Source: Bacteroidota bacterium
GTDB lineage: Bacteria > Bacteroidota > Ignavibacteria > Tepidaquicellales > Tepidaquicellaceae
Assembly: GCA_003519545.1 (NCBI GenBank)
Contig: DOWN01000280.1
Span: forward strand, 1-9,393
Direction of reading: 5' to 3'
Length of the DNA stretch: 9,393 nt
The notes beneath the pieces were generated by a model. The model did not search any database. It was given only the letters and a program-made list of their open reading frames with translations, and was not told the DNA's origin. Made by a program: the position numbers and the translations under genes. Positions 1-5,545 of the stretch are shown here, in pieces; positions within the stretch are counted from its first letter, which is position 1; each line of letters opens with the position of its first letter.

Positions 1-1
1 T

Positions 2-874
2 TTCAAAGAGAAAAACGATTTATTTATAAAAATTTCTACGGATGTTCTCGAATCGCTAATTAAAAAATCCCTAAGAGAAACCGGAATTTCTAAATCAAAA
101 ATTACTGATATAATTTTTATTACATCAACCGGTATTTCAACTCCAACAATTGATTCTTATCTGATTAATAAATTGAAACTTAATAAAAATATAAACCGAT
201 ATCCAATTTGGGGTTTAGGTTGTGCCGGCGGAGTATCGGGTTTGAATAAAGCATTTAAAATTGCAAATGAAAATAAAAACTCGGTTGTTTTATTTTGTGC
301 CGTTGAATTATGTTCTTTAACTTTTATAAGAAATGATTTTTCTAAAAGTAATTTAATAGCAACAAGTTTATTTTCAGACGGTGCTGTTTCTTGTTTAATT
401 ACAGGTGATAATTTCAAACTGAAAAATAATATATCTGAAATTAAATATATAAATTCACAAAGTAAAATTTATTATAATACAAAAGATGTTATGGGCTGGG
501 ATGTAACTCAGGACGGTTTAAAAGTTATTTTCTCTAAAGATATTCCTTCATTGGTAAGTAAATATATTTCTCCTGATATAAAAAAATTTTTAAAACAAAA
601 TAATTTAAAAAATACTGATATAAAAAATTTCATAATTCATCCGGGTGGAATAAAAGTAATTAATGCATATAAAGAATCTTTAAATCTGAAAGGTAATGAA
701 CTAAACAATACAATTAGCGTAATGCAAAACTATGGAAATATGTCAAGCGTAACGGCAATTTATGTTCTTTATGAATTTCTAAAAAAAGGATTTTCTAACG
801 GCTTAGGTCTGATGGCTTCGCTGGGACCGGGATTCTCCCTTGATTTGCTTTTACTTAAAATGAAAAATCTATGA
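2..874 (+). CDS. Type III polyketide synthase (chalcone/stilbene synthase family, BpsA-like), 5' partial
   Basis: The frame is open from base 2, so the start lies upstream; 290 residues are present, and the family is usually 350-370, so roughly 60-80 N-terminal residues are missing. The thiolase-fold catalytic triad is visible: Cys in GLGCAGG (codon 221-223), His in IIHPGG (638-640) and Asn in NYGNMSS (737-739). The upstream TSTGISTPTID segment and the C-terminal GLGLMASLGPGFS loop are also family signatures. Such enzymes condense malonyl-CoA onto an acyl-CoA starter to make alkylpyrones, alkylresorcinols or similar lipids. The stop overlaps the next start by ATGA, implying translational coupling to the methyltransferase. 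That pairing matches Bacillus bpsA-bpsB and favours an alkylpyrone product, although the product itself is inferred. An internal TTG at 173 is not the real start, because conserved sequence precedes it. Confidence 0.9.
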   Translation, partial: FKEKNDLFIKISTDVLESLIKKSLRETGISKSKITDIIFITSTGISTPTIDSYLINKLKLNKNINRYPIWGLGCAGGVSGLNKAFKIANENKNSVVLFCAVELCSLTFIRNDFSKSNLIATSLFSDGAVSCLITGDNFKLKNNISEIKYINSQSKIYYNTKDVMGWDVTQDGLKVIFSKDIPSLVSKYISPDIKKFLKQNNLKNTDIKNFIIHPGGIKVINAYKESLNLKGNELNNTISVMQNYGNMSSVTAIYVLYEFLKKGFSNGLGLMASLGPGFSLDLLLLKMKNL

Positions 875-1383
875 CATTATTTATTTTCATATATATTTTT
901 ATAATCATTCAAAGATTAACTGAACTCGTCATTTCAAAACGCAACGAAAAATTTTTATTTTCAAACGGTGGAGTTGAGTTTGGAAAATCTCATTATAAAT
1001 ATATAGTTTTACTCCATACTTTTTTTCTTTTAAGTCTTCCCGTTGAATTTTTCTTAAAGGATAAGGAATTTGTTCTGCATACAATAAATTACGTATTTTT
1101 GGTAATTTTCATTATCTTACAAATTCTGAGAGTGTATGTTTTAACCACACTTGGAAAATACTGGAATACAAGAATTATTTTAATTCCGGGAAAAAATCGA
1201 GTCAGACATGGAATTTACAAATATTTAAATCATCCGAATTATATAATTGTAGTCTGTGAAATTTTTGTAATACCAATGATTTTTAACTTATATCTCATAG
1301 CGGTGATTTTTACAATACTTAACGCTCTGATGCTTTTTGTAAGAATTAAAGAAGAAAATAAAGCACTTAAAAATTTAATATGA
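871..1383 (+). CDS. Isoprenylcysteine carboxyl methyltransferase-family membrane protein (YpbQ/BpsB-like)
   Basis: A 170-residue polytopic membrane protein. Hydrophobic segments lie at about residues 2-14, 45-63, 68-92 and 125-155. The ICMT/PEMT-type SAM-binding region near the C-terminus shows GKYWNTRI, then RHGIYKYLNHPNY and a final RIKEENKAL with the acidic pair typical of the family. Length and motifs agree with Bacillus YpbQ/BpsB, which O-methylates alkylpyrones made by the adjacent type III PKS. By analogy this protein probably methylates the product of the preceding gene at the membrane. It overlaps both neighbours through ATGA junctions (871-874 and 1380-1383). No Shine-Dalgarno sequence precedes it, so coupling to the PKS gene is likely. 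The family is clear from the sequence; the substrate is inferred from gene context. Confidence 0.85.
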   Translation: MTLFIFIYIFIIIQRLTELVISKRNEKFLFSNGGVEFGKSHYKYIVLLHTFFLLSLPVEFFLKDKEFVLHTINYVFLVIFIILQILRVYVLTTLGKYWNTRIILIPGKNRVRHGIYKYLNHPNYIIVVCEIFVIPMIFNLYLIAVIFTILNALMLFVRIKEENKALKNLI

Positions 1384-1691
1384 AAATTCAGTTAAGAGAA
1401 ATCTGTCACGGCAGAAGCGGAGATAAAGGTGATGCGGCTAATATCGGATTGATAGCATTTAAAAAAGAAGATTATGAATTGATTAAAAGAGAAGTGACTG
1501 AAGAAAGAGTTAAAGAATTTTTTAAAGGTATCTGTGAAGGTGAAGTTATCAGATATGAAATGCCAAATATTAACGCTTTGAATTTTATACTTAACAATAC
1601 ACTCGGGGGAGGCGGAACTGTCTCTCTCAAACTTGATGCTCAGGGAAAAACTCTCGCATCAGCACTATTAAAAATGGAGATAGAAAAATAA
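1380..1691 (+). CDS. Stand-alone AtuA C-terminal-type protein (AtuA-related, ferredoxin-like fold)
   Basis: A 103-residue soluble protein. It starts with LREICHGRSGDKGDAANIG, the signature of the C-terminal domain of AtuA proteins (acyclic terpene utilisation, DUF1446 group). It ends with NALNFILNNTLGGGGTVSLKLDAQGKTLA, the other conserved block. In many bacteria this domain is a separate small gene beside a large AtuA/DUF1446 gene; no large partner is visible here, although it could lie upstream of the window. Its biochemical role is not established. The ATG overlaps the methyltransferase stop (ATGA at 1380-1383) and the stop is one base before prfB, so it is embedded in the operon. Family membership is confident. 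A link to polyketide or acyl-CoA metabolism is only a contextual guess. Confidence 0.8.
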   Translation: MKIQLREICHGRSGDKGDAANIGLIAFKKEDYELIKREVTEERVKEFFKGICEGEVIRYEMPNINALNFILNNTLGGGGTVSLKLDAQGKTLASALLKMEIEK

Positions 1692-1692
1692 T

Positions 1693-2785
1693 ATGTTTGA
1701 ACAGCAGAAATATATTTTAAAAGATTATAAACTTAAGTTGGATAACTTAAGGAGGTTTCTTTGAATTAGACCAAAAGGTCTTCAAAGTCAAAGAACTTGA
1801 ACAAAAAACAGAAGCCCCGGATTTCTGGAACGATCAGAAACAGGCACAAAGCATCCTTCAGGAAATAAAAATTCTTAACAGATGGATTGACGACTTCAAA
1901 AAAGTTGAAATGATGTTTTCTGATGTTGAACTTTTAATTGAACTTTCCGAATCTGAAAATGAATCTTCAGCCGAAGAGGCAATACAGGCAGATCTTGATA
2001 AATTTATAAAACAACTTGACGAACTCGAATTTCGTAAAATGCTCTCAGACCCTGATGATGTAAGGGATTGTATTATTACAATTAACTCCGGTGCAGGCGG
2101 AACGGAGTCTCAGGACTGGGCGGAGATGTTACTCAGAATGTATCTGAGATATTGCGAAAAAAATAATTTCAGAGCGGTATTAATTGATAGACTCGACGGA
2201 GACGGTGCCGGAATTAAAAGTGCGACAATCGAAGTTTTCGGAGAATATGCTTACGGATTTTTAAAAGCGGAAAATGGTGTTCACCGTCTTGTGAGAATTT
2301 CTCCTTTCGATGCAAATAAAAAAAGACATACTTCATTCGCTGCCGTTTTTGTAACTCCAATCGTTGATGATGAGATTGAAATTGAAATTAATCCCGCTGA
2401 TTTAAAAATTGATACATTCAGATCCGGAGGTGCGGGAGGTCAGAATGTTAACAAAGTTGAAACAGCCGTTAGAATAACTCACCTGCCAAGCGGTGTTGTT
2501 GTCGGATGTCAGACTGAAAGGTCACAGTTGCAAAACAGACAAAACGCTATGAAAATGTTAAAGTCAAAACTTTACCAACTTGAAAAAGAAAAAGAACTTG
2601 AAAAAATTGAAACTATAAATAAAACTAAGAAAAAAATTGAATGGGGAAGTCAAATAAGAAGTTATGTATTCCATCCTTATAATATGGTTAAAGATCACAG
2701 GACAGATCACGAAACAAGTAATACACAGGCAGTTATGGACGGTGAAATTGATGAGTTTATAAGAGCATATTTACTCGCTGAATAA
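1693..2785 (+). CDS. prfB: Peptide chain release factor 2, expressed by +1 programmed frameshift
   Basis: RF2 releases finished proteins at UGA and UAA codons. The gene is in two frames. A 23-codon segment from ATG 1693 ends at an in-frame TGA (1762-1764). Skipping T1762 continues as 1763-2785 for a product of 363 residues, close to the 365 of E. coli RF2. The stop-codon-reading SPF tripeptide lies at about residues 203-205, followed by DANKKRHTSF. The GGQ loop that triggers peptidyl-tRNA hydrolysis lies at about 248-250 within FRSGGAGGQNVNKVETAVR. Without the frameshift only an N-terminally truncated 291-residue frame starting near 1910 would be seen. That start is wrong, because RF2-like sequence (ELDQKVFKVKELEQ, APDFWND) lies upstream of it in the same frame. 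The gene begins one base after the AtuA-like gene and stops two bases before the permease start. Confidence 0.96.
1750..1764 (+). promoter_or_regulatory. prfB: RF2 programmed +1 frameshift site (autoregulatory)
   Basis: The string AGGAGG-TTT-CTT-TGA contains every element of the classical RF2 recoding site. There is a perfect internal Shine-Dalgarno hexamer (1750-1755), a three-base spacer, the slippery CTT (1759-1761) and the in-frame TGA (1762-1764). When RF2 is scarce, the ribosome pauses at UGA, slips one base forward onto UUU and continues at GAA (1763). When RF2 is plentiful, it terminates after 23 residues. The base after TGA is A, not the C found in E. coli. The mechanism is established knowledge; its presence here is read directly from the sequence. 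Confidence 0.96.
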
Positions 2786-2787
2786 AA

Positions 2788-4005
2788 ATGAATTATAAAG
2801 CATACATAGCGAAACGTTATTTATTCTCAAGCAAAGATTCAAAGTTTGTTTCTTTTATTACGTATGTTTCCATACTCGGCGTTACACTCGGCGTAGCAGC
2901 ATTGATTATAGCCGTATCCATTATGAGTGGTTTTGAAAAAGAAATCAAAGATAAAGTTGCAGGACTTGTCTCTCATATTCAGATAAATTCTTTTCAGCAG
3001 GAAGGATTAAGTGATGCGGATTTTGCAATTGAAAAAATTCAATCTGAAATAACGGGAATTACAGGCATTTCAAAATTTATTCAGAAAGAAGCGGTGATAA
3101 GATATAAAGAAAATATAGAAGGCATACTTCTTAAAGGAATAAATCCGCAAACTGATCTTTCCACTACCCGTAACAAAATTATAAAAGGAAGTTTTGATTT
3201 AACTCCCGTTGATTCATCTATCGGTCGGCTGTTAATTGGTCAGAAACTTGCTGAAAGATTAGGGCTTGACACTGGCAATAAAGTAATTGTGTTTGGACTC
3301 AATGGAATTCCGTCTCCGCTTAATCAACCGAAGATTAAACAATTTATAATTTCAGGAATTTATGAAACCGGTTTACGTGATTATGATGATTTAATTATTT
3401 ATACCGATATCCCTTCATCTCAGAAATTATTTGAAATGGGAAATAATGTTTCAGGAATTGAAATTAAAATTGATAACATAGACAGGGCAAATGAACTTGT
3501 GTTCACACTTAAAAAAATGCTCGGTTATCCCTATTATCCGAAATCCTTATTTGAATTATACAGACCTTTATTTAACTGGGTTGACTTGCAGAAAGCACCG
3601 ACACCAATAATTTTAAGTTTAATAATACTCGTCGCTGTGTTCAATATTGTTTCCACACTATTAATGCTCGTACTTGAAAAAACTCAGTCAATTGGAATTC
3701 TTAAATCACTTGGAGTTAGCAATTCAGGTATAATGAAAATTTTTATTTATGACGGATTGTTAATTGGTATTATCGGAGTAGTTCTCGGAAATATCATAGG
3801 TCTCGGATTATGTTTTGCAGAATTAAAATTTAATTTTTTCCGATTACCTGAATTATATTATATGAAATCAGTTCCGATACTTTTGCAGTATGATGTAATA
3901 ATTTTTATTTCCGTCATAAGTTTGTTTTTATGTTTTATTGCGACATTAATTCCTTCATATCTTGCATCAAGATTTGAACCGGTTAAATCAATGCGTTTTG
4001 CCTGA
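2788..4005 (+). CDS. LolC/LolE-type lipoprotein-releasing ABC transporter permease (FtsX/MacB superfamily)
   Basis: A 405-residue inner-membrane permease with the standard LolC/E layout. A short cytoplasmic N-terminus (YIAKRYLF) leads to TM1 at about 22-46, with GVTLGVAALIIAVSIMSGFE. A large periplasmic domain spans about 50-270. TM2 (about 274-297), TM3 (about 320-347) and TM4 (about 370-393) follow, ending in YLASRFEPVKSMRFA. LolC/E proteins pair with the LolD ATPase to extract lipoproteins from the inner membrane for transfer to the outer membrane; this implies a two-membrane cell. No LolD or second permease gene is in the window. The start is ATG two bases after prfB, without a Shine-Dalgarno sequence. 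The family is clear, but LolC cannot be separated from LolE, or from a single LolCE-type protein, by eye. Confidence 0.9.
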   Translation: MNYKAYIAKRYLFSSKDSKFVSFITYVSILGVTLGVAALIIAVSIMSGFEKEIKDKVAGLVSHIQINSFQQEGLSDADFAIEKIQSEITGITGISKFIQKEAVIRYKENIEGILLKGINPQTDLSTTRNKIIKGSFDLTPVDSSIGRLLIGQKLAERLGLDTGNKVIVFGLNGIPSPLNQPKIKQFIISGIYETGLRDYDDLIIYTDIPSSQKLFEMGNNVSGIEIKIDNIDRANELVFTLKKMLGYPYYPKSLFELYRPLFNWVDLQKAPTPIILSLIILVAVFNIVSTLLMLVLEKTQSIGILKSLGVSNSGIMKIFIYDGLLIGIIGVVLGNIIGLGLCFAELKFNFFRLPELYYMKSVPILLQYDVIIFISVISLFLCFIATLIPSYLASRFEPVKSMRFA

Positions 4006-4711
4006 CGAATCAAAAAAAATATTAAATAAATCCCCCGAAAAAATTTCATCAATGTTTGATGAGATAGCACCCAAGTATGATTTTTTAAACCATTTTTTTA
4101 CATTAAATATTGATAAAATCTGGAGAAGCCGGATTAGAGAAAATCTTGAATTATTTGATTTTAAAAAATTAATAATTTTAGATCTTGCAGCAGGAACGGG
4201 TGACTTAACCAAAGAGTTAATGAAACTTAATCCTGATATGATTTACGCTTGTGATATATCCGATAATATGCTGGAGATACTTTCGAAAAAAATAAAATCA
4301 TCAAAAGTGAGAACAGTAAATTCTTCAGCAGAAGAATTACCATTCACAGATAAAGCATTTGATGTAGTAACAGTGGGATTCGGAGTGAGAAATTTTTATA
4401 ATCTTGAAACATCATTAAAAGAAATTTACCGTGTGCTTGATAATGGCGGCTTGCTTGTGGTTTTAGATTTTTTCAAAAGTAATACATTCAAAGCAAAAAT
4501 ATTTAATTTATACAGCGGAAAGATAATACCGGCAGTAGGGAATTTCCTTTCGAATAGCAAAAGCAAAGCATACAGTTATCTAAACGAATCAATCGAAAAT
4601 TTTTTAACAGTAGAAGAATTTATTTCAATAACAAAAAAACTCGGATTCCACCACATAAAAACCGAAAACAACCTTTTTGAAGTTGTTAATACGATCTATT
4701 TAAAAAAATAA
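3998..4711 (+). CDS. ubiE: Demethylmenaquinone methyltransferase (UbiE/MenG)
   Basis: A class I SAM-dependent methyltransferase that C-methylates demethylmenaquinone (or the ubiquinone precursor), the last step of quinone synthesis. Seen in order are MFDEIAPKYDFLNHFFTLNIDKIWR, the family's N-terminal signature, and SAM motif I LDLAAGTGDLT. Then come ACDIS with the ribose-binding Asp, ELPFTDKAFDVVTVGFGVRNF and the post-motif EIYRVLDNGGLLVVLDF. The start is uncertain. The frame can be extended to TTG 3962, overlapping the permease by 44 bases. TTG 3998 gives a 237-residue protein of usual length with an 8-base overlap and is preferred. ATG 4052 is the first ATG but would begin exactly at the MFDEIAP motif and remove the normal short N-terminal extension. 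A menaquinone role is favoured on taxonomic grounds; no other men genes are nearby. Confidence 0.92.
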   Translation: MPDESKKILNKSPEKISSMFDEIAPKYDFLNHFFTLNIDKIWRSRIRENLELFDFKKLIILDLAAGTGDLTKELMKLNPDMIYACDISDNMLEILSKKIKSSKVRTVNSSAEELPFTDKAFDVVTVGFGVRNFYNLETSLKEIYRVLDNGGLLVVLDFFKSNTFKAKIFNLYSGKIIPAVGNFLSNSKSKAYSYLNESIENFLTVEEFISITKKLGFHHIKTENNLFEVVNTIYLKK

Positions 4712-4715
4712 TTTT

Positions 4716-4961
4716 ATGAGCAGAACAGAAATTAAAAAGGGGAAGTGTCCTGAATGCAATGGCAGTCAAATATATTCAAACAAGTCAGATGCATTACGCG
4801 GAGAGAGAAGTACGATTGCGATATCAAGTTTCAAATGGTTCAGATTAGAATCTTACGTTTGTTTAGATTGTGGCTTTTTTGCGGAGTTTATAAAGGATGA
4901 AGATTTAAAAGATCCGAAAAAGATAGAAAAAGTTAAAAGCAATTGGCAAAGAGTAGTCTGA
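4716..4961 (+). CDS. Small zinc-ribbon protein of unknown function
   Basis: An 81-residue soluble protein with two CxxC knuckles, CPEC at 11-14 and CLDC at 49-52 (followed by Gly). They are separated by 34 residues, the layout of a four-cysteine zinc ribbon. Between them lies a basic and aromatic stretch (LRGERSTIAISSFKWFRLESYV); the C-terminus is charged. I do not recognise a named family. Comparable short proteins in related bacteria are annotated only as hypothetical or zinc-ribbon proteins, so nucleic-acid or protein binding is merely possible. It begins four bases after ubiE and is the last gene of the packed + strand run. No clear terminator follows it. Confidence 0.75.
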   Translation: MSRTEIKKGKCPECNGSQIYSNKSDALRGERSTIAISSFKWFRLESYVCLDCGFFAEFIKDEDLKDPKKIEKVKSNWQRVV

Positions 4962-4996
4962 AATTGAACTAATAAAAGCCCCTTTGTTGCGGTTTG

Positions 4997-5012
4997 TCCA
5001 GATACATCGGGA
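4997..5012. repeat. Imperfect palindrome, 7-base arms with one mismatch
   Basis: TCCAGAT (4997-5003) faces ATCGGGA (5006-5012) across a two-base centre. Six of seven pairs match; only A5000 opposite G5009 fails. It sits in a locally less AT-rich segment of an otherwise AT-rich spacer. It may be a decayed copy of a dispersed palindromic element. There is no T-tract after it, so it is not a terminator. Confidence 0.45.
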
Positions 5013-5052
5013 TTTTAAGTCAATACACATCCCAAATCCATTAAAACCCCTA

Positions 5053-5077
5053 TCATTGCGGACTTGATACGCAATCT
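5053..5077. repeat. REP-like palindromic element (probably decayed)
   Basis: ATTGCGGA (5055-5062) is complementary to T-A-CGCAAT (5068-5075) at seven of eight positions around a five-base loop; only G5061 opposite A5069 fails. The string CATTGCGGACTTGAT resembles a short extragenic palindrome that I recall as common between genes in many bacteria, where the downstream arm reads TCCGCAAT. That resemblance is from memory and untested. The single mismatch suggests an ageing copy. Confidence 0.45.
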
Positions 5078-5197
5078 AAAAAGTCCTTTTTCAACCAAAC
5101 TATTCCATTGAAAAAAAATATGAATATGTGTATATTACTAATTAAATTTTTTAGGGATTTGTTGAATTCCTATAATTCTATAATTTTTCAATAGTTA

Positions 5198-5488
5198 ATG
5201 AAGAAAATTAAACCAAACGACAAAAATAACTATAAATTAACTCAGCAAACTGCTAAGAAAAATTTACAGTCAAAGAAAAGAGACCCCTTTAAAGAAAGAG
5301 GGATTGATACTTATATTGATTTCAGAGATACAAGACTCTTAACAAGATTCTTAAATGAACAGGGTAAATTATTACCGGCAAGAATTACAGGGGCTACTGC
5401 GAAAATGCAAAGAAAACTCTCTACTGCCGTTAAAAGAGCAAGACATCTCGCTTTAATTCCTTTTGTTTCTGAAGGTACTAAATATTAA
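5198..5488 (+). CDS. rpsR: 30S ribosomal protein bS18, stand-alone gene
   Basis: A 96-residue basic protein with the bS18 core. It shows TYIDFRDTRLLTRFLNEQGKLLPARITG, then ATAKMQRKLSTAVKRARHLALIPFV, which is the conserved 16S rRNA and bS6 contact region. The N-terminal 35 residues are lysine-rich and poorly conserved, as in the family. bS18 sits on the platform of the small subunit with bS6. Two things are unusual. The gene stands alone, without rpsF, ssb or rplI, which normally flank it. It also contains no cysteine, whereas many bS18 proteins carry a Cys in the FCRF-like N-terminal motif. It could be the only copy, relocated, or a zinc-independent paralogue. It is bounded by a 236-base leader and a strong terminator, so it is probably monocistronic. 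Confidence 0.93.
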   Translation: MKKIKPNDKNNYKLTQQTAKKNLQSKKRDPFKERGIDTYIDFRDTRLLTRFLNEQGKLLPARITGATAKMQRKLSTAVKRARHLALIPFVSEGTKY

Positions 5489-5506
5489 TTTCTAATTTTT
5501 TTTATT

Positions 5507-5529
5507 AAGGGGCGATAAGCCCCTTTTTT
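5507..5529 (+). terminator. Intrinsic terminator after rpsR
   Basis: AAGGGGC (5507-5513) pairs perfectly with GCCCCTT (5519-5525) around the five-base loop GATAA. Six consecutive Ts (5524-5529) follow. It lies 18 bases after the rpsR stop. The A-rich flank of the stem on the opposite strand is too weak to argue for bidirectional function. Confidence 0.9.
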
Positions 5530-5545
5530 ATTTCTATCAATTACT

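Larger units (their letters stand above)
4962..5197 (+). other. 236-base non-coding spacer between the zinc-ribbon gene and rpsR
   Basis: No convincing reading frame is present. The first half is less AT-rich than its surroundings and carries two imperfect palindromes, listed separately. The second half (about 5100-5197) is very AT-rich and must hold the rpsR promoter and 5' UTR. TATAAT strings occur at 5171-5176 and 5179-5184, but neither has a convincing -35 partner at the right distance. No Shine-Dalgarno sequence precedes the rpsR ATG. No T-tailed hairpin ends the upstream operon, so its transcription stop is not visible. Confidence 0.6.

Noticed and set aside
157..417. Open frame on the - strand opposite the polyketide synthase
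   Set aside because: It lies wholly antisense to a well-conserved gene and shows no recognisable motif. AT-rich DNA gives such frames by chance.
1693..1764. Possible frameshift error or pseudogene at the start of prfB
   Set aside because: The break coincides exactly with the known RF2 recoding signal (AGGAGG, CTT, TGA), and both sides encode normal RF2 sequence, so it is programmed recoding and not damage.
3858..4212. Open frames on the - strand across the permease/ubiE junction
   Set aside because: They run antisense to two conserved genes, and no family feature is visible.
5149..5160. TTTTAGGGATTT occurs here and again at 9308-9319
   Set aside because: The second copy lies within coding sequence of the AnmK-like gene and the string is short and AT-rich, so a chance match is sufficient.
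4962..5197. S6:S18-type autoregulatory leader before rpsR
   Set aside because: The known leader motif belongs to rpsF-led operons. I could not find a convincing matching stem with its conserved bulge, and rpsF is absent here.
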